64,000 bases of DNA. Source: Streptomyces sp. NRRL F-6676. Its GTDB lineage: Bacteria > Actinomycetota > Actinomycetes > Streptomycetales > Streptomycetaceae. Where the stretch lies: positions 186,001 to 250,000 of the forward strand of contig NZ_JOHS01000006.1 of NCBI RefSeq assembly GCF_000725625.1. Reading direction: 5' to 3'. The position numbers and the translations under genes were made by a program. Position 1 is the first letter of the stretch, and every line of letters starts with the position of its first letter. The notes beneath the pieces are model-generated. The model was not told where the DNA came from. It saw only the letters and a program-made list of their open reading frames with translations, and made no database searches. Positions 33,510 to 43,839 of this stretch are shown in pieces.

Positions 33510-33605
33510 GGGGCTCAGCCCCTCACGCGGCGCTATCTGACTGAACTCCCCCAGGGCCGGAAGGCAGCAAGGGTAGGTTGGCTCTGGCGGGTGCGTGGGG
33601 GGTCT
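33510..33605 (+). ncRNA. ffs: Signal recognition particle RNA (small bacterial type)
   Basis: The conserved apical loop of domain IV is present: GGGCCGGAAGGCAGCAAGGG, with the GGAA tetraloop and the AGCA internal loop that bind Ffh. The 5' arm CCCCTCACGC pairs with the 3' arm GCGTGGGG, enclosing about 80 nt. It ends just before a T-rich stretch at 33604. It lies between tRNA-Ser and dnaX on the dnaX strand, the usual actinobacterial place. Exact ends are estimated. Confidence 0.92.
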
Positions 33606-33700
33606 TTGTTCTCCCCCTTTCTTTGCGGGCCCTGGTTCGCGTGGGTCCCGGCGTGGCCGGGGTCTCCTCGGCGGCGGGGTCCGTTGTCGGTGGGCGCCTA

Positions 33701-33706
33701 TAACCT
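33701..33706 (+). promoter_or_regulatory. -10 box of a leaderless promoter (dnaX)
   Basis: TAACCT (overlapping TATAAC) lies 7 nt before GTG 33714; no ribosome binding site fits. Confidence 0.5.
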
Positions 33707-33713
33707 CGTATGC

Positions 33714-36203
33714 GTGTCCTCTCTCGCGCTGTACCGCCGTTACCGCCCGGAGTCGTTCGCCGAGGTCATCGGGCAGGAACACGTCACCGACCCGCTGCAG
33801 CAGGCGCTGCGGAACAACCGGGTCAATCACGCGTACCTGTTCAGCGGTCCGCGCGGCTGCGGGAAGACCACCAGCGCCCGGATCCTGGCCCGCTGTCTGA
33901 ACTGCGAGCAGGGGCCCACGCCGACGCCGTGCGGCGAGTGCCAGTCCTGCCGCGACCTCGCGCGCAACGGCCCCGGCTCGCTCGACGTCATCGAGATCGA
34001 CGCCGCCTCGCACGGTGGTGTGGACGACGCCCGTGACCTGCGGGAGAAGGCCTTCTTCGGGCCCGCGAGCAGCCGGTACAAGATCTACATCATCGACGAG
34101 GCCCACATGGTCACGCCGGCCGGCTTCAACGCGTTGCTCAAGGTCGTCGAGGAGCCTCCGGAGCACCTGAAGTTCGTCTTCGCCACCACCGAGCCCGAGA
34201 AGGTCATCGGGACGATCCGCTCCCGTACCCACCACTACCCGTTCCGGCTCGTGCCGCCGGGCACGCTGCGGGACTACCTGGGCGAGGTGTGCGCCAAGGA
34301 GGACATCCCGGTCGAGGAGGGCGTGCTGCCGCTCGTCGTGCGCGCGGGCGCGGGGTCCGTGCGTGACTCCATGTCCGTGATGGACCAGCTCCTCGCCGGT
34401 GCCGGGGACGACGGCGTGACGTACGCCATGGCCACCGCGCTGCTCGGTTACACGGACAGGTCGCTGCTCGACTCCGTGGTGGAGGCGTTCGCCTCCGGAG
34501 ACGGGGCGGCGGCGTTCGAGGTCGTCGACCGTGTCATCGAGGGCGGCAACGACCCTCGGCGGTTCGTCACCGACCTGCTGGAGCGGCTGCGTGACCTCGT
34601 CATCCTCGCGGCCGTCCCCGACGCCGCCGAGAAGGGGCTCATCGACGCCCCCGCCGACGTCGTGGAACGCATGCAGGCCCAGGCGGGCGTGTTCGGCGCC
34701 GCCGAGCTGAGCCGCGCCGCCGACCTCGTCAACCAGGGGTTGACCGAGATGCGCGGGGCGACCTCGCCCCGGCTCCAGCTCGAACTCATCTGCGCACGCG
34801 TCCTGCTGCCCGCCGCCTACGGCGACGAGCGGTCCGTCATGGCCCGCATGGACCGGCTGGAGCGCGGCGTCGGCTTCGCCGCGGCCGGTGCCGGACCCGC
34901 CATGGGGTACGTCCCGGGGCCCGGAACCCACGGCGGAGCGACGGCCGACGGCGCGCAGGCGGGGTACGGCGCGGGTGGCCAGGGCGGTGCGAGTGGTCCG
35001 GGGATGGTGCAGCAGGGCGGTCCGCCGCAAGGGGGCCCGGGTGCCGCACCGGTCCCGCCCGGCGGCGGTGCCGAGGCGACCCGGGCGGCGGCACGGAACG
35101 GAGGTACGGGGCCGCAGGGCGCCCCCGGCCCGGGTTCCGCAAATGGTCCCGGTCCCGTCGGTGAGGCTCCGCCCGTGGGTGCCGGCGCGCCATCGCAGCC
35201 CGGGCCGGCCCCCGTGGCGCAGGACGGTCCCGGCGGCGGTGCCGCGCCCGGCGCCTGGCCCACGGCCGCGCCCACCGGCGGCGGCCGGCGCCCCGGCGGC
35301 TGGCCCACCGCCGCGCCCACGGGTGGCGGCGGACAGCAGACGGGCGGCCCCGCGGCGGCCCCCGCCCCGCGCACGCCGACGGCGGCCCCGGCCGCACCGG
35401 CGCCCTCGGCCCCCGGCCCCGGCGGGCTCGACCCCCGGGTGCTCTGGCCCAACATCCTGGAGGCGGTCAAGAACCGTCGCCGCTTCACCTGGATCCTGCT
35501 GAGCCAGAACGCCCAGGTCACGGCGTTCGACGGCACCACCTTGCAGATCGGCTTCGTCAACGCGGGCGCGCGCGACAACTTCGCCGGCAGCGGCAGCGAG
35601 GACGTGCTGCGGCAGGCGTTGTCCGAGCAGTTCAACGTGCAGTGGAAGATCGACGCGGTGGTCGACGGCCCGGGCGGTTCCGGTGGTCCCGGGGGACCGG
35701 GCGGCGGTGGGCCGGGCTTCGGACCGGGGAGCGGCCCGGGCGGCGCGGCAGCTGCCACCGGAGGCGGCTCCGGGTTCGGCGGCGGGTCCGGGTACAACGG
35801 TGGGGGAAGCGGAGGCAGCGGCGGCGGGTCCGGTTTCCCGGCGGCCCCCGGCGCTCCGTCGGCCCAGTCCGGCGGCTACGGCTCGGACGGGTACGGCTCC
35901 GGCGGCGCGGGTGGCCAGGGCGGCGCCCTCGCCACCGCGCGCCCCGCCCCCGCACAGGCCGCGCCCCCCGCACCACGGCCGTCCGCCGGACCGGCCACCG
36001 CGTCCGCGCCCGCCTCGCGACCGGCCCCGTCGGCAGGTCCGGCACCGGCCGCCGACACCGCCCCGCGCCGGCCCCCCGTCGCCCCCGAGGACGACATGGC
36101 GGAGGAGGACGACCCCGACCTCGACGAGTCCGCCCTCTCCGGCCACGAACTGATCGTCCGCGAACTGGGCGCGACGGTGATGGAGGAGTTCTCGAACGAG
36201 TGA
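33714..36203 (+). CDS. dnaX: DNA polymerase III subunits gamma and tau
   Basis: An 829-residue clamp-loader ATPase. Walker A GPRGCGKTT (residues about 45-53), a four-Cys zinc module (CLNCEQGPTPTPCGECQSC), Walker B with IYIIDEAHMV, sensor I FVFATTEPEKV and the SRC-like IRSRTHHYPFRL make the AAA+ core (1-245); domain III follows to about 375. Then a Gly/Pro/Ala-rich stretch (about 385-570), a conserved folded block (LDPRVLWPNILEAVKNRRRF, about 573-655) that contacts polymerase in tau, and another Gly/Pro-rich tail with the final DESALSGHELIVRELGATVM. Start is GTG 33714, where the family sequence begins (SSLALYRRYRP). No slippery frameshift site was recognised, so gamma may not be made. Confidence 0.95.
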   Translation: MSSLALYRRYRPESFAEVIGQEHVTDPLQQALRNNRVNHAYLFSGPRGCGKTTSARILARCLNCEQGPTPTPCGECQSCRDLARNGPGSLDVIEIDAASHGGVDDARDLREKAFFGPASSRYKIYIIDEAHMVTPAGFNALLKVVEEPPEHLKFVFATTEPEKVIGTIRSRTHHYPFRLVPPGTLRDYLGEVCAKEDIPVEEGVLPLVVRAGAGSVRDSMSVMDQLLAGAGDDGVTYAMATALLGYTDRSLLDSVVEAFASGDGAAAFEVVDRVIEGGNDPRRFVTDLLERLRDLVILAAVPDAAEKGLIDAPADVVERMQAQAGVFGAAELSRAADLVNQGLTEMRGATSPRLQLELICARVLLPAAYGDERSVMARMDRLERGVGFAAAGAGPAMGYVPGPGTHGGATADGAQAGYGAGGQGGASGPGMVQQGGPPQGGPGAAPVPPGGGAEATRAAARNGGTGPQGAPGPGSANGPGPVGEAPPVGAGAPSQPGPAPVAQDGPGGGAAPGAWPTAAPTGGGRRPGGWPTAAPTGGGGQQTGGPAAAPAPRTPTAAPAAPAPSAPGPGGLDPRVLWPNILEAVKNRRRFTWILLSQNAQVTAFDGTTLQIGFVNAGARDNFAGSGSEDVLRQALSEQFNVQWKIDAVVDGPGGSGGPGGPGGGGPGFGPGSGPGGAAAATGGGSGFGGGSGYNGGGSGGSGGGSGFPAAPGAPSAQSGGYGSDGYGSGGAGGQGGALATARPAPAQAAPPAPRPSAGPATASAPASRPAPSAGPAPAADTAPRRPPVAPEDDMAEEDDPDLDESALSGHELIVRELGATVMEEFSNE

Positions 36204-36473
36204 ACGAGTGGACGAGTGGGGAGGGAAGGGGGACGAGCGGGACCGGTGAGCCGGGTTACCGCCGGGACCGGTGCGTCGAGTGAGGTGAGCGAGAGAGGGG
36301 CCGCCCGGCCCCCGGCGCCGGTCGCGCTGCACCCGGCGCCGGCTGCCCCGTACCCGGTGCCGGTCGCGCCGCACCCGGCGTCGCCCCGGTTCGGATGAAC
36401 GTACGAACCCCGGCCCTCCCGCCCGTCGTCGCCCGCCACAAGGCCGGCGGCCCGCGCCCGTTAGGCTGACCCC
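36204..36473. repeat. Repeat-rich gap between dnaX and purD
   Basis: Between 36312 and 36385 three copies of (G/C)CCGGTCGCGC(C/T)GCACCCGGCG-like units stand in tandem, after GAACGAGTGAACGAGTGGAC repeats next to the dnaX stop. The right end holds the purD promoter. No gene seen. Confidence 0.6.
36462..36467 (+). promoter_or_regulatory. -10 box of a leaderless promoter (purD)
   Basis: TAGGCT lies 6 nt before GTG 36474. Confidence 0.6.
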
Positions 36474-37730
36474 GTGAAGGTCCTCGTCATCGGTAGCGGT
36501 GCCCGCGAACACGCCCTGTGCCGTGCTCTGTCCCTCGACCCCCACGTCACGGCGCTGTACTGCGCCCCCGGCAACGCCGGCATCGCCGAAGTGGCCGAGC
36601 TGCACCCGGTCGACGCGCTCGACGGCAAGGCCGTGGCCGCGCTCGCCGAGGAGCTCGGGGCCGGGCTGGTCGTCGTCGGCCCGGAGGCCCCGCTCGTCGC
36701 GGGCGTCGCCGACGCCGTGCGCGAGGCCGGCATCCCCTGCTTCGGCCCCTCCGGACAGGCCGCGCGGCTGGAGGGTTCCAAGGCGTTCGCCAAGGACGTG
36801 ATGGCCGCCGCCGGGGTCCCCACCGCCCGTTCGTACGTGTGCACGACCGCCGAGGAGGCCGAGACCGCCCTCGACGCCTTCGGAGCGCCGTACGTCGTCA
36901 AGGACGACGGGCTCGCGGCCGGCAAGGGCGTCGTCGTCACCGACGACCTCGACGCCGCCAAGGCGCACGCTGCCGCCTGCGAGCGCGTGGTCGTCGAGGA
37001 GTTCCTCGACGGACCCGAGGTGTCGCTGTTCGCGATCACCGACGGCGAGACCGTCCTCCCGCTCCAGCCCGCCCAGGACTTCAAGCGTGCCCTGAACGGC
37101 GACGAGGGCCCGAACACCGGCGGCATGGGGGCGTACTCGCCGCTGCCGTGGGCCGAGCCCAAGCTGGTCGAGGAGGTGCTGACGACGGTGCTGCAACCGA
37201 CCGTGGACGAGATGCGCCGCCGCGGCACCCCGTTCTCCGGCCTGCTCTACGCCGGCCTGGCGATCACCTCCCGGGGCGTACGCGTGATCGAATTCAACGC
37301 GCGCTTCGGCGACCCCGAGACCCAGGTGGTCCTCGCCCGGCTCAAGACCCCGCTCGCCGGGGTGCTGCTGGCGTCGGCCAACGGCACGCTCGCCGACCTC
37401 GAGCCGCTGCGCTGGAGCGACGACGCGGCCGTCACCGTCGTCCTCGCCTCGCACAACTACCCCGGCACCCCGCGCACCGGCGACCCCATCACCGGTCTCG
37501 ACGACGTCGAGGCCCAGGACGCCCCGCACGCCTACGTCCTGCACGCCGGCACCCGCCGCGACGGGGACACGGTCGTGAGCGCCGGTGGCCGGGTGCTGTC
37601 CGTGACGGCCACGGGCGAGGACCTCACCCAGGCCCGCGACCGCGCCTACACCGCCGTCGCCCGCATCCAGCTCGACGGCGCCCACCACCGCACCGACATC
37701 GCGCTGAAGGCGGCCACGGGCGAGCGGTGA
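36474..37730 (+). CDS. purD: Phosphoribosylamine-glycine ligase
   Basis: A 418-residue ATP-grasp enzyme making GAR from phosphoribosylamine, glycine and ATP, step 2 of purine synthesis. Seen: N-domain [20 protein letters not shown]-grasp strands [17 protein letters not shown] and [17 protein letters not shown], the GARS signature [10 protein letters not shown] and the C-domain ending [18 protein letters not shown]. Length is normal and complete. Start GTG 36474 is at the family N-terminus; a TAGGCT box 6 nt upstream suggests leaderless transcription. It is a single-gene unit ended by a hairpin at 37857-37891, apart from the other pur genes in the window. Confidence 0.96.
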   Translation: MKVLVIGSGAREHALCRALSLDPHVTALYCAPGNAGIAEVAELHPVDALDGKAVAALAEELGAGLVVVGPEAPLVAGVADAVREAGIPCFGPSGQAARLEGSKAFAKDVMAAAGVPTARSYVCTTAEEAETALDAFGAPYVVKDDGLAAGKGVVVTDDLDAAKAHAAACERVVVEEFLDGPEVSLFAITDGETVLPLQPAQDFKRALNGDEGPNTGGMGAYSPLPWAEPKLVEEVLTTVLQPTVDEMRRRGTPFSGLLYAGLAITSRGVRVIEFNARFGDPETQVVLARLKTPLAGVLLASANGTLADLEPLRWSDDAAVTVVLASHNYPGTPRTGDPITGLDDVEAQDAPHAYVLHAGTRRDGDTVVSAGGRVLSVTATGEDLTQARDRAYTAVARIQLDGAHHRTDIALKAATGER

Positions 37731-37743
37731 CGAGAAGGCCGGC

Positions 37744-37856
37744 GAGACCGGTCGAACGGAGGCTGGCGAGACCGGTCGGACGGTGACCGGCGAGACCGGT
37801 CGGACGATGACCCGTGAGATCGGTCGGACGGTGACCGGTGAGACCGGTCGGACTTC
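37744..37856. repeat. Five-unit 24-bp tandem repeat after purD
   Basis: GAGA(C/T)CGGTCG begins at 37744, 37768, 37792, 37816 and 37840, an exact 24-bp period, with consensus GAGACCGGTCGGACGGTGAC plus CGGC. It sits between the purD stop and the purD terminator. The rest of the gap to 38161 shows only the terminator and a short coupled leader frame at 38121. Confidence 0.9.
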
Positions 37857-37891
37857 CAGGGCCCCGGTTCCTGCCCAGGACCGGGGCCCTG
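37857..37891 (+). terminator. purD terminator hairpin
   Basis: CAGGGCCCCGGTTCCTG pairs with CAGGACCGGGGCCCTG, with a 2-nt loop and one bulge. Confidence 0.75.
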
Positions 37892-38161
37892 CCCATGCCC
37901 ATGCCCGGCGGCCCGTCCCGCCACGACGGGAAGCCCTTTACCGGAAACCGCGTCGCGATGCACGCTCAGGTCACCCACCTCTCCCCAAAGCCATTCCATC
38001 GAGTGACCGGTCCCCCATCCGGATGACGGGGCCGGAGGCCCCAACTAGGGTGCCGCGCAAGCGTTCCGGCACTTGGCCCACCGGCATTGCGATGTCAGTG
38101 GCGGGTGCCACAGTGGGGGAGTGAGCAACGCACGCCGACAGGCAGGGGGTGACGTCCGGTC

Positions 38162-40204
<2,043 letters not shown>

Positions 40205-40422
40205 TCCGCACGGATCGCGGGGCCCGCCGCGGCCGACCCGTTCCCGTCGGACACCTCTCCTTCGCTTCACGTCAATTCACGACGAACGGTGACGGTGTGC
40301 GTGCATATTGTGATGTGCTGGCTCCGAACGCGTGGGCGGCATGGGCACGCGTCAGCTGACACTGGCATAACAACGCCGGGACCGCCGGCAGAGGCAACAA
40401 GGGCATAGGGGAGGGGCGGCGT

Positions 40423-41967
40423 ATGGACTCGGAGCGGATCCGTCGCTGGGAGTCGGGCGCCCTCGCGCACGCCGTCACGGACCCTTTCGGCCAGGGCCCT
40501 CTGCCCTGGCTCCGGGGCGAGGAGTACTACTTCGGCGACACGGGCCAGGTCGTCCCCTGGTACGTCGACCCTGCCGCCGAGGAGGCGGAGTTCCGGGCCG
40601 CCGGCGGGCCGCACGGCTCCACCCGGACGGCGGCCGTCCCCGCCCCCCGCCACCCCTCCGGCCGCCGCACCCGCACCTCCGGTCCGCGGTCGGCGGACGA
40701 CGTGCGCGGGCAGATCAAGGGCTTCGCCTCCACCGGCGCGGTCTCGCCCGGCGAGGCCGTCGACTTCCACATCAGCGTCGACCCGCCCCAGGAGTTCGGC
40801 GTCGACATCTACCGGATCGGCCACTACGGCGGCGAGGGCGCCCACAAGATGACGAGCAGCCCCCGCCTGTCCGGCATAGTCCAGCCCCCGCCGCTCACCG
40901 CCGAACGCACCGTCTCCTGCCACCACTGGTGGCTGTCCTGGCGGCTTCAGATCCCCGGGGACTGGACCACCGGCGCCTACGTGGCCGTCCTGACCACCGC
41001 CGACGGTCACCGCTCCCACGTGCCGTTCACCGTGCGCGACACCCGCCCGGCCGATCTGCTGCTCCTGCTGCCCGACATCACCTGGCAGGCGTACAACCTC
41101 TACCCGGAGGACGGCCGCACCGGCGCCAGCCTCTACCACGCCTGGGACGAGCGGGGCCGGCTGCTCGGCGAGTCCGAGGCCGCCACCACCGTCTCCTTCG
41201 ACCGCCCCTACGCGGGCGCGGGCCTCCCGCTGCACGTCGGCCACGCCTACGACGTGATCCGCTGGGCCGAGCGCTACGGCTACGACCTCGCCTACGCCGA
41301 CGCCCGCGACCTGCACGCCGGACGCGTCGACGTCACCCGCTACCGGGGCCTGGTCTTCCCCGGGCACGACGAGTACTGGTCGGCCAACATGCGCCGGGCC
41401 GTCGAGCTGGCCCGGGAATGCGGCACCTCGCTGGTCTTCCTCTCCTCCAACACCATGTACTGGCAGGTCGAGCTCGGCCCGTCGCCGTCCGGCACCCCCG
41501 ACCGGCTGCTGACCTGCCGCAAACGCCAGGGCCCCGGCCGGCCGGTGCTGTGGCGGGAGATCGACCGGCCCGAGCAGCAACTGCTGGGCATCCAGTACCA
41601 GGGCCGCGTCCCCGAACCGAGCCCGCTGGTCGTGCGCAACGCGGGCCACTGGCTGTGGGAGGGCGCCGGGGCCCGGGAGGGCGAGGAACTGGCGGGCATG
41701 GTCGCGGGCGAGGCCGACCGCTACTTCCCGCGCACCCCGCTCCCCGACCACCAGGACCGCATCCTGCTCGCCCACTCCCCCTACCGGGACGCCGAGGGTG
41801 TCCTGCGTCACCAGGAGACCTCCCTGTACCGGGACCCCTCCGGCGCGCTGGTGTTCGCTTCCGGAACCTTCGCCTGGTCCCCGGCCCTGGACCGCCCCGG
41901 CCATGTCGACGCCCGCATCCAGCGCGCCACCGCCAACCTCCTGGACCGCATCTGCAAACGTGAGTGA
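40423..41967 (+). CDS. N,N-dimethylformamidase large-subunit-like protein
   Basis: A 514-residue protein of the DMFase_A2 family. A short N-terminal part (WESGALAHAVTDPFGQGPLP) leads to a beta-sandwich (about 90-205: VRGQIKGFASTGAVSPGEAV, FGVDIYRIGHYGG, WTTGAYVAVLTTADG) and an alpha/beta domain (about 210-500: LLLLPDITWQAYNLYPEDG, VSFDRPYAG, YRGLVFPGHDEYWSANMRRA, VFLSSNTMYWQVEL, VFASGTFAWSPALD). True DMFase binds mononuclear iron through two Tyr and one Glu; DEYW and surrounding tyrosines could fit but I cannot assign them. No small subunit gene is near. GGGGAGG lies just before ATG 40423. Substrate unknown; an amide hydrolase role is only a family guess. Confidence 0.85.
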   Translation: MDSERIRRWESGALAHAVTDPFGQGPLPWLRGEEYYFGDTGQVVPWYVDPAAEEAEFRAAGGPHGSTRTAAVPAPRHPSGRRTRTSGPRSADDVRGQIKGFASTGAVSPGEAVDFHISVDPPQEFGVDIYRIGHYGGEGAHKMTSSPRLSGIVQPPPLTAERTVSCHHWWLSWRLQIPGDWTTGAYVAVLTTADGHRSHVPFTVRDTRPADLLLLLPDITWQAYNLYPEDGRTGASLYHAWDERGRLLGESEAATTVSFDRPYAGAGLPLHVGHAYDVIRWAERYGYDLAYADARDLHAGRVDVTRYRGLVFPGHDEYWSANMRRAVELARECGTSLVFLSSNTMYWQVELGPSPSGTPDRLLTCRKRQGPGRPVLWREIDRPEQQLLGIQYQGRVPEPSPLVVRNAGHWLWEGAGAREGEELAGMVAGEADRYFPRTPLPDHQDRILLAHSPYRDAEGVLRHQETSLYRDPSGALVFASGTFAWSPALDRPGHVDARIQRATANLLDRICKRE

Positions 41968-42093
41968 ACGTTTCGCGGGCCGTGCCGCGCGCCGGGCACG
42001 GGTCGCGCGCCGGCCCCCGCCGGTCCACCCTGGCCGAAGCCCGCGTTCCGCATACGGGAGAATCGAGCCATAGGACAGAACCGGGGAGGAACC

Positions 42094-42993
42094 GTGTCCG
42101 GATTCGTGGAAAAGCCCGAGCCCGTCCAGGTGCCGGGTCTGGTGCACCTGCACACCGGCAAGGTGCGCGAGCTGTACCAGAACGAGGCGGGCGACCTGGT
42201 GATGGTCGCCAGCGACCGCATCTCCGCGTACGACTGGGTGCTGCCCACGGAGATCCCCGACAAGGGCCGCATCCTCACCCAGCTCTCCCTGTGGTGGTTC
42301 GACCAGCTCGCCGACCTGGTCCCGGGCCATGTCCTGAGCACCGAACTGCCGGCCGGCGCTCCCGCCGACTGGCGCGGCCGCACCCTGGTCTGCAAGTCGC
42401 TGCGCATGGTGCCGGTGGAATGCGTGGCCCGCGGCTATCTGACCGGTTCCGGCCTGGTCGAGTACGACGACTCCCGCACCGTCTGCGGCCTCGCCCTCCC
42501 CGAAGGCCTGGTCGACGGCTCCGAACTGCCCGCGCCGATCTTCACCCCGGCCACCAAGGCCGAGGTCGGCGACCACGACGAGAACGTCTCCTACGAGGAG
42601 GTCGCCCGCCAGGTCGGCGCCGACACCGCCGCCCAGCTGCGGCAGGCCACCCTCGCCGTGTACTCCCGGGGCCGCGACATCGCCCGCGACCGCGGCATTC
42701 TGCTGGCCGACACCAAGTTCGAGTTCGGCTTCGACGGCGACGAGCTCGTCCTCGCCGACGAGGTCCTCACCCCGGACTCCTCCCGCTTCTGGCCCGCCGA
42801 CGAGTGGCAGCCGGGCCGTGCCCAGCCCTCGTACGACAAGCAGTTCGTGCGCGACTGGCTGACCTCGCCCGCCTCCGGCTGGGACCGCACCGCCGAACAG
42901 CCGCCCCCGGCCCTGCCGGACGAGGTCGTCGAGGCGACCCGCGGCAAGTACGTGGAGGCCTACGAGCGCCTGACGGGCGTCCGCTGGAACTGA
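42094..42993 (+). CDS. purC: Phosphoribosylaminoimidazole-succinocarboxamide (SAICAR) synthase
   Basis: A 299-residue enzyme that joins aspartate to CAIR with ATP, step 8 of purine synthesis. Seen: GLVHLHTGKVRELYQ at the nucleotide site, MVASDRISAYDWVLPTEIPD, the signature VECVARGYLTGSGLVEY, and ADTKFEFGFDGDELVLADEV followed by DSSRFWPADEW. Length is that of the longer actinobacterial/eukaryotic-like form. The start is GTG 42094 with GGGGAGGAAC 4-6 nt upstream. It is monocistronic here, with a bidirectional terminator 39 bp after the stop. Confidence 0.96.
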   Translation: MSGFVEKPEPVQVPGLVHLHTGKVRELYQNEAGDLVMVASDRISAYDWVLPTEIPDKGRILTQLSLWWFDQLADLVPGHVLSTELPAGAPADWRGRTLVCKSLRMVPVECVARGYLTGSGLVEYDDSRTVCGLALPEGLVDGSELPAPIFTPATKAEVGDHDENVSYEEVARQVGADTAAQLRQATLAVYSRGRDIARDRGILLADTKFEFGFDGDELVLADEVLTPDSSRFWPADEWQPGRAQPSYDKQFVRDWLTSPASGWDRTAEQPPPALPDEVVEATRGKYVEAYERLTGVRWN

Positions 42994-43031
42994 GGACCCC
43001 GGGTCCGGGTCCCGGTGACCCCGCACACGAC

Positions 43032-43062
43032 GAAGGCCCCGGTCCACCGGACCGGGGCCTTC
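43032..43062. terminator. Bidirectional terminator between purC and tRNA-Gly
   Basis: GAAGGCCCCGGTCC and GGACCGGGGCCTTC form a perfect 14-bp stem with a 3-nt loop. The same stem recurs at 47394-47424 after the second tRNA-Gly(GCC). Confidence 0.85.
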
Positions 43063-43080
43063 GCCTTCCACTGTTTCCAC

Positions 43081-43156
43081 TGGAGCGGACGACGAGGTTC
43101 GAACTCGCGACCTCAACCTTGGCAAGGTTGCGCTCTACCAACTGAGCTACGTCCGC
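43081..43156 (-). tRNA. tRNA-Gly(GCC), copy 1
   Basis: 76 nt with encoded CCA. Acceptor arms GCGGACG and CGTCCGC pair; the anticodon stem CAACC/GGTTG encloses TTGCCAA, so the anticodon is GCC. The T-loop is TTCGAAC. It begins 24 nt after the stop of the response regulator gene on the same strand, so read-through from that operon is possible. Confidence 0.95.
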
Positions 43157-43179
43157 ACTGCGCCGTGGCGCGGGAGCAA

Positions 43180-43839
43180 CTATACCCAACCGTGCTCACG
43201 TGCGAGACGCACCGCCGCATGACGGTTCTCCACCCCCAGCTTGGAGACCGCCGAGGACAGATAGTTCCGCACCGTTCCCTCCGCCAATGCCGCCCGCTCG
43301 GCGATCTCCGAGACCGGCGCCCCGTCGGCGGCGAACTCCAGCACCTCCGCCTCCCGCACCGTCAGCGGCGAGTCCCCGGTGGAGATCGCGTCGGCCGCCA
43401 ACTCGGGGTCGACGTAACGGTTTCCCGCGTGCACCGTACGGATCACCTCCGCGAGCTGCTGGGCGCTCACCGTCTTCGGCACGAACCCCCGCACGCCCAC
43501 CTCCAGGGCCCGCTTCAGATGGCCGGGGCGACCATGACTGGTCACGATCAGCACCCGGCACCCGGGCAGCTCGGTGCGCAGGGATGTGGCCACCCTCACG
43601 CCGTCCGCCCCCGGCATCTGAAGATCCAGCACGGCCACATCGGGGCGGTGCGCCCGCGCCATGGCCAGTGCCTCGGGTCCGGTGGCGGCCTCGGCCACCA
43701 CCAGCAGATCGTCCTCCAGCGCGAGCAGCGCGGCCAGCGCGCCCCGGATGAGGTGCTCGTCGTCGGCGAGCAGCAGCCGGACGGGAGCACCGGCGGGCAC
43801 GGCCCCCGCGGCGGCGGACGGCGGCGGTACGGATGTCAC
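43180..43839 (-). CDS. NarL/LuxR-family response regulator
   Basis: A 219-residue regulator with receiver (about 18-140: VRLLLADDEHLIRGALAALL, phospho-acceptor Asp in DVAVLDLQMPGADG, VLIVTSH, FVPKTV with the conserved Lys) and LuxR-type HTH (about 150-212: PLTVREAEVLEFAADGAPVS, ALAEGTVRNYLSSAVSKLGV). It overlaps the kinase stop by 4 bp (ATGA), so it is the last gene of the ABC ATPase, permease, kinase, regulator operon. Resembles DesR-type partners that control membrane or peptide-antibiotic response ABC exporters. Confidence 0.93.
   Translation of the reverse strand: MTSVPPPSAAAGAVPAGAPVRLLLADDEHLIRGALAALLALEDDLLVVAEAATGPEALAMARAHRPDVAVLDLQMPGADGVRVATSLRTELPGCRVLIVTSHGRPGHLKRALEVGVRGFVPKTVSAQQLAEVIRTVHAGNRYVDPELAADAISTGDSPLTVREAEVLEFAADGAPVSEIAERAALAEGTVRNYLSSAVSKLGVENRHAAVRLAREHGWV

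Noticed and set aside
33426..37688. A 1420-codon open frame on the minus strand across dnaX and purD
   Set aside because: It is the antisense shadow of two certain genes; its product is Arg/Gly/Ala low complexity with no domain. High GC content removes stop codons.
37744..37856. Regular 24-bp repeats as a CRISPR array
   Set aside because: The units are directly adjacent without spacers and no cas gene is present.
40423..41967. True N,N-dimethylformamidase
   Set aside because: No small-subunit gene and iron ligands cannot be assigned; only family likeness is claimed.
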